A stretch of DNA of 64,000 nt, from positions 5,150,501 through 5,214,500 of the forward strand of contig NZ_CP095049.1 in NCBI RefSeq assembly GCF_022919135.1, in the 5' to 3' direction. Below the pieces are notes generated by a model, which made no database searches, was not told where the DNA came from, and was given only the letters and a program-made list of their open reading frames with translations. The DNA comes from Hymenobacter cellulosivorans. GTDB lineage: Bacteria > Bacteroidota > Bacteroidia > Cytophagales > Hymenobacteraceae. Positions 17,483 to 25,921 of this stretch are shown here, piece after piece (within the stretch, counting starts at the first letter, position 1; each line of letters opens with the position of its first letter). A program made the position numbers and the translations under genes.

Positions 17483-18802
17483 CTAGTTCTTGAAAAAATC
17501 AATTACAATTTGATTGAACTGCTTATAATCCTCTTGGGGCACATAATGACCTGCATTTTTGAAAATTTTTAACTTGCTATTAGGAATGCTTTTGGCTATC
17601 AACTCTGTGTGATTTTTTTTGATCACGTCTTTTTCTCCTGCCATAACCAGCACAGGAATATGAATGCTACTTAATTCTTTCGGGTCTAAATTCGGCTCTT
17701 CTAGTAATAATTTCTTAAGCCTATACTTAACGCTATTTTTAGAAATTTCATCGCTTTCCATGGCTCTAACCTGTGACATGAGTTGAAGATTAACCTCTTT
17801 TTCAATCGATGTTTCGTTATTGAATAGGTTAGCCCCAAAAACAGCCAGTTTGTTAATTTTTTCAGGAAATCTTAAAGCTAACGTCAACGCTGTGTTCCCG
17901 CCATCGCTCCATCCTAGTATATTAGCCTTTTTTATATTTAAGCTTTTCAAAAATTCGTTTACATCTTGTGCAAATAAGTCATAATTAAATTTATCTCCAT
18001 TTTCTGTTGATTTGCCTTGTCCCCTTGTGTCCAATGCTATTACAAAAAAATGATTGGCTAGTTCACTTATTTGATTTCTAAAAGAATTTATAGATTCACC
18101 GTTCCCATGTAGCAATAGCAGCGGTTCGCCATTGCCGTACACTTCATAATAAATTTTAACACCATTAACTTCTACATATTTTCCCGCATTAACATTTTCG
18201 CCGTACTTCTTACTTGATTTTGATTCTAAATCTTTTTGAACACTTTCCAATTTTAATGAATGTGTTCCACTCAGAAATACACTCTCGTCTAACGATAACT
18301 TAGCATACTGATCATTGGAAACTCTATTCAGGCCCCAATCATTCAAATTATTATTTTCAAAATCGGCATTTCTTAATGGTATTCTTATTTTATTATTATT
18401 TCTATCGATGAGACAGAGGCTAAAGTCATCGAAAAACAAAGTATTATTACCATTGAAAAAGATTCCTAAGAATAAAATCGAAGTTTTGGGATCCAAATTT
18501 TCAATTATGGTGTATTTATTCCATTTATTCTTAATATATGCATCTGCAGTGCCAGTGTTATAAGATTTTATGAATTTTTTATTTAATTGATGTTGAGAGA
18601 GCACAAAAGCGGCTCCAGAATTGCCAATGATATCATTGCTCCCATAGATATACCCCTCAAATTGAAATTTACTATACTCGCCTTTATATTTTGATATATC
18701 AAGAGATTGTGATACATACGGCACATTGTTATTTTGTCCCTGCGTTTCACGTGATCCTAATAGGATTAAAGAATATATTATTTTTTTAAATGTCTCTAGC
18801 AT
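17483..18802 (-). CDS. Exported alpha/beta hydrolase with N-terminal beta-sandwich domain
   Basis: A 439-residue protein at the head of the lanthipeptide operon. A weak signal-like segment (about 4-16, FKKIIYSLILLG) suggests export. Residues 25-190 look like a carbohydrate-binding-type beta-sandwich (FEGYIYGSND, FFDDFSLCLID, NADFENNNLNDWG, GTHSLKLES). Residues 208-439 are an alpha/beta hydrolase: oxyanion loop LLHGNGES, nucleophile Ser299 in GWSDGGN, Asp392 (GEKDV) and His419 (AGHYVPQED), so a full triad. Its link to the pathway is unknown: leader trimming, esterification or breakdown of a tailored product, or self-protection are all possible. It is close enough to the dehydratase gene (12 bases) to share its transcript. 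Confidence 0.85.
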   Translation of the reverse strand: MLETFKKIIYSLILLGSRETQGQNNNVPYVSQSLDISKYKGEYSKFQFEGYIYGSNDIIGNSGAAFVLSQHQLNKKFIKSYNTGTADAYIKNKWNKYTIIENLDPKTSILFLGIFFNGNNTLFFDDFSLCLIDRNNNKIRIPLRNADFENNNLNDWGLNRVSNDQYAKLSLDESVFLSGTHSLKLESVQKDLESKSSKKYGENVNAGKYVEVNGVKIYYEVYGNGEPLLLLHGNGESINSFRNQISELANHFFVIALDTRGQGKSTENGDKFNYDLFAQDVNEFLKSLNIKKANILGWSDGGNTALTLALRFPEKINKLAVFGANLFNNETSIEKEVNLQLMSQVRAMESDEISKNSVKYRLKKLLLEEPNLDPKELSSIHIPVLVMAGEKDVIKKNHTELIAKSIPNSKLKIFKNAGHYVPQEDYKQFNQIVIDFFKN

Positions 18803-19911
18803 GTTAATGTCTCTTTAGCTGATAATTATATTTTACTTATTCCAGCCTTCTAGTTGAAAGCGAGCTGTGAGTTGATCAGGTTAGGCCTCAATGTTTTGCA
18901 AAAGAGTCATTTCCACTAGACGCAAGCTGATTGATTAGCTTGGCCGCCCTTGGTTTTTAGTGCCTGCTGCCACGGACCACATGGGGTCTTTTCGTGAATC
19001 TTTCCAAATCTCACCCGTGTAATGTGTATCGGTACAGAACAAGCTACCTTGGTGCCGGCATGGACGTAATACCCAACACAAAACCCCTCGCGAGTCGTTA
19101 AGACCTAGGCCTGTAACTGTGGAACCAACTCCTGTTGCAGGCGTACCATGCGGAGTAGCGCTTAAACTCAGTACTTTGTAGCGTTTGATGATTATGTCGT
19201 GGCATACCGGAAGGAAAGAGAGTTAGCGCAGTGGGGCTATGCAAGCAGGTGACTATATGAATGCCCACAAGAGAAAGTCACAAGCGGGTCCATCAACGTA
19301 TCGAAAAAGGCTTGTTATTCTGCTGCTCCACATAGCGTTGGTTTAGCACCAAATTGCTCCTAAAGTAGCGAGGAGCGATTACTTCAGTTGACGGCACCTG
19401 TACTTCAAACAAGCAGAAGCACTCAGTCAGGCGAACCCAGATACGGCGGGTATAATGGAGTAACCTCTCGTTAAAGTAACATATTGCCATAATCTATTCT
19501 GTAATAGGCCCGTCAGGAAGTAAGGTTTAAATACTTGAATCCTCTTCTATTTCTTTTGTAACCAACTATCTCACTTATACATACAACCCGTCATGTTAGC
19601 GAACAGTTGGGCTGCTTGAGTGGACAATTATACATGACAAAATCTTTATAGACAAAAACAGATATTTCTTTCCGGGTTCGTTTGGGTACATCAGTCTCTC
19701 TATGCCCATTAATATGCAAATACGTCAACCTACTGCTTTGTATTCATATATGGTTCATTTTCAGTATTTTACCAGAGCATTTGCCGTCGATTAGCACAAT
19801 CACTTTAGCTGATTATCAATGTAAAATTCAAACTGCTTCCGACGACTTGTTTGAACACTTCTTTCAAGTATAAAACAAAATCTATACTCTTAGCGGGAAT
19901 TTCTGTTCCTA
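18803..19911. other. Upstream region of the lanthipeptide operon; mostly unrecognised
   Basis: The promoter of the hydrolase-to-lanC operon should lie near 18803-18950, but I find no clear TTTG/TAnnTTTG pair. The rest is decayed island DNA with one possible small gene (19293-19490). No regulator gene for the cluster is seen here. Confidence 0.4.
19293..19490 (-). CDS. Possible small hypothetical protein, 65 aa
   Basis: A 65-codon frame with protein-like composition (YFNERLLHYTRRIWVRL, EVIAPRYFRSNLVLNQRY) and no low-complexity. It lies alone in decayed DNA upstream of the operon. I do not recognise the family; a stray open frame or a gene fragment cannot be excluded. Confidence 0.3.
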   Translation of the reverse strand: MAICYFNERLLHYTRRIWVRLTECFCLFEVQVPSTEVIAPRYFRSNLVLNQRYVEQQNNKPFSIR

Positions 19912-20563
19912 CTATTGTGCTATCCTAAATACTTCGGGCAGGCGAAAGGCATCGTTTCCTACGGCTTTCTCGACGGCCGCCACCGGCTCTTCTACTCAAC
20001 CACGTTTAGTTCGTCCGAGCGCGAAGCCGCCTATTTGGTCGATGACCTGCTGCACAACAACGTCGTTGAGTCCACCATCCACAGCACCGATACCCACGGC
20101 TTCACGGAGGTCAATTTTGCCCTTACTGCCTTGCTGGGGATTGAATTCGCGCCGCACATCCAATCCTTTCAGGACCAGCAGCTTTACGCCTTCGCCGGCA
20201 TGGACGCGCCCGACCTGACGGCTTACGGTCTAGTCCCAGTCAAGTACCTCGACCACACCCTTATCGAGGCCCAGTGAGATACGCTGCTGCGGTTGGTGGT
20301 GAGCCTCAAGCAAAAGCACGTGACGGCTCCCACGCTGCTGCGCCGGTTCAACTCCTACTCCCTGCAGCACCCCGTCTACCTGGCCCTGCGCGAGCTGGGC
20401 CGGGTAGACGGGGTGCTGCAGGGAGTTTCTGCTCCGCTACATGGACGACCAAAGCCTGCGCAAGCGCATCGACGACCAGCTGGACAAGCTCGAAAGCACG
20501 CATACCTTCGCCCGAGACGTGTTTTACGGTTTAATCATCCGGGGGTGCTATTGCGCCGGATGA
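19912..20563 (+). pseudogene. Tn3-family transposase, C-terminal fragment, broken
   Basis: Reads YPKYFGQAKGIVSYGFLD, STTFSSSEREAAYLVDDLLH, STDTHGFTEVNFALTALLG: the DDE catalytic core of a Tn3 TnpA with the conserved THG motif. A TGA at 20277 replaces the expected Trp. The frame continues as DTLLRLVVSLKQKH and LLRRFNSYSLQHPVYLALREL. A templated palindromic insertion at 20357-20426 then throws the frame, and FLLRYMDDQSLRKRIDDQL resumes in another one. The N-terminal two thirds are absent. No Tn3-type 38-bp end is seen, so this is a fragment of a larger lost transposon. Confidence 0.88.
20357..20426. repeat. 24-bp perfect inverted repeat inside the Tn3 transposase remnant
   Basis: The arms 20357-20380 and 20403-20426 are exact reverse complements, separated by 22 bases. 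The left arm is normal coding sequence (YSLQHPVY); the right arm is foreign to the protein and causes the frameshift, so the right arm was copied from the left. Confidence 0.9.
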
Positions 20564-20675
20564 TACATGACAAAACTACTAAGCCTAGGTAAGCTTCAGC
20601 AGAAAAAAGGACGAGTGGTAAAAAGTTGGTGATGAACTGCACCAGACCAACGCGAACGGGCCACTACCAGCGGGG

Positions 20676-20971
20676 CTAATGTTGCTTGAGCCGGCCTAGC
20701 TGCGGGGAGGATATGACCACCGGGTGCTGCATTTGATAGTAGGCCAGCTCGAATACGGTGGGCAGGTCCAGCTCAGCTAGGCGCTGCAGCCCTTCCAGGG
20801 TGGCCGTTTCGGACTTCTGCATGCGCAGCGCCAGGACACTACTTTCCAGGCCTCTAACACTTCTTTGCGGGTACCCAGCGAGTGGATCAGCTCCGCCATC
20901 GAGCGGCAGGCCACGGGCACTTTCGTCTCCCTCTGGTTCCCGCTTATAGAAAGTGGTTTTTCAAGGGGCAT
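20676..20971 (-). pseudogene. Unrecognised small gene with a frameshift
   Basis: From the ATG at 20971 it reads MPLEKPLSISGNQRETKVPV, SMAELIHSLGTRKEVLEA. After a shift near 20850 a second frame continues naturally as LESSVLALRMQKSETATLEG, LQRLAELDLPTVFELAYYQM and ends at 20676. Joined, it would be about 97 residues, mostly helical and soluble. I do not know the family. It is followed by the iteron-like repeats at 21077-21417, so a plasmid or integrative-element accessory protein is one possibility. Confidence 0.5.
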
Positions 20972-21076
20972 CTTCGTTCCCGGGTAAAGGCTGCTTGGCA
21001 GCAGGCGTTGGGTAATTCGCGTAAGAGCCGTTCGCCCCCGTCTGGTAGCCGGTATGCGTAGCTAGTGGGCAGGTGG

Positions 21077-21417
21077 CAAAAGGATAGTTGCTGAGTAGCG
21101 AAAGGATAGTTTTTGTAAGACAATCTTCCGGCTTTTGAGTCTGACTTCTCCGCGAGTTCTTGGCTTGGTCTGGCTGTACCAAGCGCAGAGTTTATGCATT
21201 AAATGGCCCTTTACAGCTGACTGAAACAACTCTCAAGGTACTTCCATAGCATGGAAGGGTAGCCAAAAGGATAGAAATAGTAAGTTGGATCAGGAGGTAC
21301 TGTGCCTCACTTAGCTCTGGGTGTAGAGGAATAGTGCTCTCATGGGCTGGAAACGCTTACTATTTCTATCCTTTTAGCATATGGCAGGTGGGTTAGCTTA
21401 CCATTTCTATCCTTTCG
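21077..21417. repeat. Iteron-like cluster of five (A)AAAGGATAG motifs
   Basis: CAAAAGGATAG at 21077-21087, CGAAAGGATAG at 21099-21109, a longer form AAAAGGATAGAAATAGTAAG within 21264-21284, its exact reverse complement at 21356-21375, and a near copy in reverse at 21397-21417 (CTTACCATTTCTATCCTTTCG). No open frame covers them. The arrangement suggests binding sites for a replication, recombination or partition protein. Confidence 0.7.
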
Positions 21418-21640
21418 CTAGCCCTTTATTAGTCGCTTACCAGCTGAATTTGGATTGAAAACGAAGGAAGCGGGCATGGGGGAACTGTGTTAGTAGTAGC
21501 CCTGCTGGCCGCCAGTAAGCAGGTCGACGTAGCAATGCCACCCACCAGGAAACGACGACTGTGCATGAGAGTTAAAATGAGAACTATAGGAACGAGCGGT
21601 CAGAACCGGGCTAACTCGGCCCGCTCGGCCCTAGTAACAA

Positions 21641-21675
21641 AAAAACCCTCACTGCATTACGCAATGAGGGTTTTT
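21641..21675 (-). terminator. Terminator of tRNA-Lys
   Basis: The 11-bp stem AAAAACCCTCA/TGAGGGTTTTT, with a T-run on the minus strand, lies three bases beyond the 3' end of the tRNA gene. Confidence 0.85.
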
Positions 21676-21677
21676 GG

Positions 21678-21750
21678 TGATCCCGCTGGGATTCGAACCC
21701 AGGACCCGTACATTAAAAGTGTACTGCTCTACCAGCTGAGCTACAGAATC
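21678..21750 (-). tRNA. tRNA-Lys (anticodon TTT)
   Basis: A 73-base cloverleaf on the minus strand. The acceptor arms GATTCTG and CGGGATC pair (with G-U pairs), the D-arm is GCTC..GAGC, the anticodon stem GTACA/TGTAC surrounds the loop CTTTTAA with anticodon TTT, and the T-arm is CTGGG TTCGAAT CCCAG. CCA is not encoded. The 3' end faces the accessory island, the usual orientation for integration of elements at tRNA genes. Confidence 0.97.
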
Positions 21751-21827
21751 GTTTATTTGCATTCGGAAACTCTGTTCCCTGATTGCGGATGCAAAAGTAG
21801 AGGCGTCCCTTTAAACTTCCAAACGCT

Positions 21828-22538
21828 TTGCTCAAAAACGTCCTATTTTTTTTATTCGCTACGCTACTTGGAGCTCAAGAAGCTCGCAGTCAGACTACTA
21901 GTCCGAACGTAGCCAAGGCAGACTCCTTATTTGCGCGGGCGCAGTATGAGGCCGCTTACCCATTGTATCGTCAGGAGTTGCGGCGCGGGCTGACCTCGCC
22001 CCGGGTACTGCTGCGCATGGCCTACATTCAGGAAGGGCTGGGGCATTATCCGGCGGCGCTGTATTACCTGAGCTTGGCCCATCGCCGCAAGCCGACGTAT
22101 GCTACGTGGCGCAAAATGACGGAACTGGCGCAAAGCTACCGCCTGGCTGGCTACCCGGACACTTGGAAAACCAAGCTATTAATTACTTTTCGTCGCTATT
22201 ACTATACGGTTTTGCAGGCCCTGCTGATTGGTGCAGTACTAGTGGGCGTGTTTCTACTGGTGCGTCACCGGGCTAGCCGGTCCTTGTGGCTGAGTTATGG
22301 GCTATACGTGCTGGGCGTAGGCTTTTACCTGAACTTCCTGCGGCCCAGCACGGTGGGACTGGTAGCCCGTCCCCACTCCGCTCTGATGAGCGGACCCAGC
22401 GCCGGAGCGGCGTGGCTGACCACGGCCCGAGCTGGCGACCGGCTACTAGTACGCGACCAACAGGATATCTGGTACCGGGTAGAGTGGCGTAACCGCGACG
22501 CCTACATTCGTCGCAACGACCTGCTGTTGGTTGACTAA
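21828..22538 (+). CDS. Membrane-anchored TPR and SH3-like domain protein
   Basis: A 236-residue protein starting at a TTG (21828); no in-frame ATG is near. It has an N-terminal signal (LFFLFATLLGAQEARSQ), then tetratricopeptide-like helices (KADSLFARAQYEAAYPLY, LLRMAYIQEGLGHYPAAL YYL). Two membrane segments follow near 128-145 (ALLIGAVLVGVFLLV) and 153-168. A C-terminal bacterial SH3-like domain ends it (LLVRDQQDIWYRVEWRN, AYIRRNDLLLVD). This layout matches the BatE-type proteins of Bacteroidota aerotolerance-like operons, but no Bat genes are next to it, so the name is not transferred. Likely a cell-envelope protein. Confidence 0.8.
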   Translation: MLKNVLFFLFATLLGAQEARSQTTSPNVAKADSLFARAQYEAAYPLYRQELRRGLTSPRVLLRMAYIQEGLGHYPAALYYLSLAHRRKPTYATWRKMTELAQSYRLAGYPDTWKTKLLITFRRYYYTVLQALLIGAVLVGVFLLVRHRASRSLWLSYGLYVLGVGFYLNFLRPSTVGLVARPHSALMSGPSAGAAWLTTARAGDRLLVRDQQDIWYRVEWRNRDAYIRRNDLLLVD

Positions 22539-22556
22539 GCTGTACTGCATTGGCAC

Positions 22557-22595
22557 AAAAAAGCCCTGCCTCTACAGTAGAAGCAGGGCTTTTTT
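22557..22595. terminator. Bidirectional terminator
   Basis: The 13-bp stem AAAAAAGCCCTGC/GCAGGGCTTTTTT, with A- and T-runs, lies between the convergent SH3-domain gene and the dehydrogenase gene. Confidence 0.9.
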
Positions 22596-22614
22596 GTAAA
22601 ATTACTCTATCGGC

Positions 22615-23421
22615 TTATTTCACCGGCGAGCCTTCTTCTTTACGAAAGTGATTGAGCACCAGCCGATCGGCCAACCCTGGCAGCCACTTGTTGAGGAAGA
22701 CCGTCAACTTACCCTGGGCGGTAAGCACCAGGTCGCGGCGGCGCTGCTGCACAGCGCGCAGCAGGTGGTGGGCCACTTCCTCACTGGTCATCATTTTGCC
22801 TTCGTCGCGCGGCGATTCGCCCTGAGCCGAGCCGTCGGCGGCTAGGGCGGTCTGCCGGATGTTAGACGCCGTGAAGCCCGGGCAAGCAACCAGTACGTGT
22901 ACCCCCTGGGGCAGCAACTCGGTGCGCAGGGCCTCCAGAAAGCCATGCATGGCAAATTTGGAAGCCGAGTAGCCGGTGCGACCCGGCAGGCCGCGGTAGC
23001 CGGCAATGCTGGAAATACCCACAATGGAGCCTTTGGTGGCCAGAATATGAGGCAAGGCAAACTTGGTGGTGTATACCGTCCCGAAAAAGTTGGTTTGCAT
23101 TAGCCGCTCAATCACGCCCAGGTCGGCATCCTGGAACATGGCCCGCATGGAAATACCGGCGTTGTTGATCAGCACGTCGAGGCGCCCGAATGCGGTGATG
23201 GTTTCGGCTACGGCCCGGGCTGAATCGGCCTCCACGCCCACGTCGGCGCGCACAGCATGGCAGGCAATGCCCTGCTGTTGAAGCTCCTGGCGGGTGGCGG
23301 CCAGACGGACTTCGTCGCGGCCCGTGATGACGACCTGGGCTCCGGCCTGGCCAAATACCAGGGCGCAGGACCGGCCGATGCCCGAGGTAGCACCCGTAAT
23401 GAGCACCACTTTTCCTTTCAT
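22615..23421 (-). CDS. Short-chain dehydrogenase/reductase (DltE-like)
   Basis: A 268-residue classical SDR that interconverts an alcohol and a carbonyl with NAD(P). The cofactor motif TGATSGIG is at residues 10-17, NNAG near 87-90, the catalytic Ser in GISSIAG near 138, and YSASK near 151-155. The C-terminus is basic and hydrophobic (TVFLNKWLPGLADRLVLNHF), as in membrane-associated SDRs of the DltE group. The substrate is not evident. It ends at a shared terminator with the upstream SH3-domain gene and diverges from the T9SS cargo gene at 23614. Confidence 0.9.
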   Translation of the reverse strand: MKGKVVLITGATSGIGRSCALVFGQAGAQVVITGRDEVRLAATRQELQQQGIACHAVRADVGVEADSARAVAETITAFGRLDVLINNAGISMRAMFQDADLGVIERLMQTNFFGTVYTTKFALPHILATKGSIVGISSIAGYRGLPGRTGYSASKFAMHGFLEALRTELLPQGVHVLVACPGFTASNIRQTALAADGSAQGESPRDEGKMMTSEEVAHHLLRAVQQRRRDLVLTAQGKLTVFLNKWLPGLADRLVLNHFRKEEGSPVK

Positions 23422-23613
23422 AACGCTATAAATTGGATGATTGCCGCCGCAACTCAGCGGCCGGCGTGGGCCAAAACTACGGCTTTTTGTAGGGTTTACC
23501 GGAGTTTTTTACCGGCTGCTTGTGCCTTATAAGCTCGACATCAGCTATTTCCAAAATTGGATTTAGTCGTTACATTTAGGAACGGGAATCCGCTTTCATT
23601 CCTGGTGGACTAT

Positions 23614-25842
23614 ATGACGAGACTTCTACGGTTGGGGCGCTGGACGCCGTTTTTTGGGGGATATGTAGTGCTGGCAGCGTTGCTGTTGCCCGGCACTAGT
23701 GCCCAAGCGCAGTGCCCGGCGGCGGCCTCCGCCTGCACGCCGGGTGCGGCCCCGAGCAGCAGCTACTCGTTTGGAATGGGAATTCTGAACGTAACGCTGG
23801 GCAGTATCAACAACAACTCCACGGGTGTGCAGGATGGATACCGAGATTATGCCTGCTCCCAAAATGCGGCTCTGACCGTGGGTACCAACTACCCCATCAG
23901 CATTCGGACCAATAACGGCACCGACGAGAACGTGCGGGTCTGGATTGACCTCAACAACGATGGCACGCTGAACGGTACTACCGAACTCGTGTTCAGCTCC
24001 GACGCTAAGAAAGTGCATACCGGCACCGTGCGCCTGCCCGTGGGCACCACGCTCAACACCCGCCTGCGCATGCGGGTAGCGGCCGATTATAGTAACTCTC
24101 CTCTACCCGAGCCCTGCTCGACCCCGCTCTACTCGCAGACCGAGGACTACGCCGTAACGGCCGGGGCCAACAGCGCCCCGCCGGTAGCCGAATTTGTGGC
24201 CGACCAAACCCTGACCTGCTCGGGCTGCGTGCAGTTTACCGACCAGAGCCAGAACTCGCCTTCTTCCTGGCTGTGGAACTTCGGCGACAACACCACCAGC
24301 ACCGTCCAGAGCCCGCGACACTGCTACGCCACGGCCGGCACCTACACCGTGACGCTGACTGTGACCAACGCGGCCGGCTCCAACGTGCGGACCCGTTCCA
24401 ACTATATCGTGTACGATGCGGCTGTGCCGGTAGCGGCCAGCTGCACGCCCAACACCTCGGCCTATTGCTGCGGCTACGGCATCACCCGCTTTACGCTGGG
24501 CACACTGAGCAAGGCTTCCGCCAACGGCGAGGCCGGCTATGAGGATTTCACCTGCGGCAGCCGGGTGCAGCTTACCGAGGGCAATGCCTACGCCCTGAGC
24601 GTGACGACCGGCCCGAGCAACCCCCAGGACACCCGTGTATGGCTGGATTTGAACAACGACGGTAGCTTTAGCGCCACCGAGCTGCTTTACCAGGCCCTGA
24701 ACCGCACCAATCCCAGCGGCAGCATAACCATTCCCGCCTCGGCCGTGAAAGGCCAGCCGCTGCGCCTGCGCGTGATTTCGGATTACGTAGGGGCCCCCGC
24801 CGGCCCCTGCGCCGAGCCCCAGTTGGGCCAGGCCGAGGACTACACCGTGACGGTTTTGGCGAATACCACCCCGCCAGTGGCCAATTTCACCTCTACCTAT
24901 GTGCCGGGCACCTGCGTGAACCCGGTGCAGTTTACGGATCAAAGCCAGAATGCCCCTACCTCCTGGCTGTGGAACTTCGGCGACAACACCACCAGCACTG
25001 CCCAAAACCCTTCGCACCAGTATTCCACTTCGGGCACCTACACCGTGACGCTGCGGGCTACCAATGCTTATGGCCAGAACACCGTGACGCGCACGAATTA
25101 CCTGACCGTATCGGTACCGTGCCTGACCTACTGCGCGTCGACGGGCCTGAACAACAACGTTTGGCTGACCAGCGTGGCCGTGACCGGTACGGGCGTGGCC
25201 TTCAGCAACCCTTCCGGGGCCGATGCCGGGGGGTACGGCAACTACATTAACCAGACTATCGGACTGCGCCAGGGCCAGACCTACACGCTGGCCACCACGA
25301 CGAACATCAACTTCCAGCGGACGACCTCCATGTGGCTGGATCTGAACCGCAACGGTATATTCGACACCAACGAGTTGTTGGTCAATGGTAGCTCGCCCCA
25401 GAATTCGTCGGCGGTGTTTACGATTCCGAATACGGCCAGCGTGCTGGGCTTTACCCGCATGCGGATCCAGACCCGGGCCAACGGCAACCAGGCCCAGCCC
25501 TGCGTAACCAACCAGATGAATTCCGAAACCGAGGACTACTCGGTGCGCATCGACTTGGTCAGCAGCACGGCTGAGGCCCGGCAGCTGCCTTCGCTCAGCA
25601 TTTTTCCGAACCCGACGCCCAGCGGGCTCGTGCACCTACGCCTGGCCGATGCGGCGGCGGCGGGCACCTACGAAGCCACGGTGCATAACGTGCTAGGAGC
25701 CCAGCTGCTGACTGCCACCCTGCGCCTGCACCCGGCCGCCGATACAAATCTGGACCTGACGGCGCTGCCCCGGGGGCTGTACCTGATCCGCCTGACCGAC
25801 GCGGCGGGCCACACGGCCGTGCGGCGCGTGGAGCGCCAATAA
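23614..25842 (+). CDS. T9SS cargo protein with GEVED and PKD domains
   Basis: The frame can be extended to 23557 via TTG, but the ATG at 23614 gives a proper signal peptide (YVVLAALLLPGTSAQA). The 742-residue protein alternates three GEVED-type beta domains (marked by VWIDLNNDGTLNG, VWLDLNNDGSF, MWLDLNRNGIF, each ending xxEDYxV) with two PKD domains (FTDQSQNSPSSWLWNFGDNT and a near copy). The last 75 residues are a T9SS sorting tail (LSIFPNPTPSGLVHLRL ... GLYLIRL). It is an exported, probably surface-attached or released protein; PKD and GEVED domains usually mediate adhesion or glycan contact. The PorU2-like gene at the right edge belongs to the same secretion system. Confidence 0.92.
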   Translation: MTRLLRLGRWTPFFGGYVVLAALLLPGTSAQAQCPAAASACTPGAAPSSSYSFGMGILNVTLGSINNNSTGVQDGYRDYACSQNAALTVGTNYPISIRTNNGTDENVRVWIDLNNDGTLNGTTELVFSSDAKKVHTGTVRLPVGTTLNTRLRMRVAADYSNSPLPEPCSTPLYSQTEDYAVTAGANSAPPVAEFVADQTLTCSGCVQFTDQSQNSPSSWLWNFGDNTTSTVQSPRHCYATAGTYTVTLTVTNAAGSNVRTRSNYIVYDAAVPVAASCTPNTSAYCCGYGITRFTLGTLSKASANGEAGYEDFTCGSRVQLTEGNAYALSVTTGPSNPQDTRVWLDLNNDGSFSATELLYQALNRTNPSGSITIPASAVKGQPLRLRVISDYVGAPAGPCAEPQLGQAEDYTVTVLANTTPPVANFTSTYVPGTCVNPVQFTDQSQNAPTSWLWNFGDNTTSTAQNPSHQYSTSGTYTVTLRATNAYGQNTVTRTNYLTVSVPCLTYCASTGLNNNVWLTSVAVTGTGVAFSNPSGADAGGYGNYINQTIGLRQGQTYTLATTTNINFQRTTSMWLDLNRNGIFDTNELLVNGSSPQNSSAVFTIPNTASVLGFTRMRIQTRANGNQAQPCVTNQMNSETEDYSVRIDLVSSTAEARQLPSLSIFPNPTPSGLVHLRLADAAAAGTYEATVHNVLGAQLLTATLRLHPAADTNLDLTALPRGLYLIRLTDAAGHTAVRRVERQ

Positions 25843-25921
25843 CGAGTTTTTTTCTGCCCGTCCTACTCTCTAGTAGCCTGCTACCCAGTAGCGGGCTACT
25901 CTCTTTTCCCACACCTTCTAT

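Noticed and set aside
19682..19873. 63-codon plus-strand frame
   Set aside because: Hydrophobic low-information sequence next to a Tn3 remnant, with no supporting context.
24103..25635. 510-codon open frame on the minus strand
   Set aside because: It lies opposite the GEVED/PKD cargo gene. High GC keeps the antisense frame open, and its His/Gly/Arg/Val-rich composition is not protein-like.
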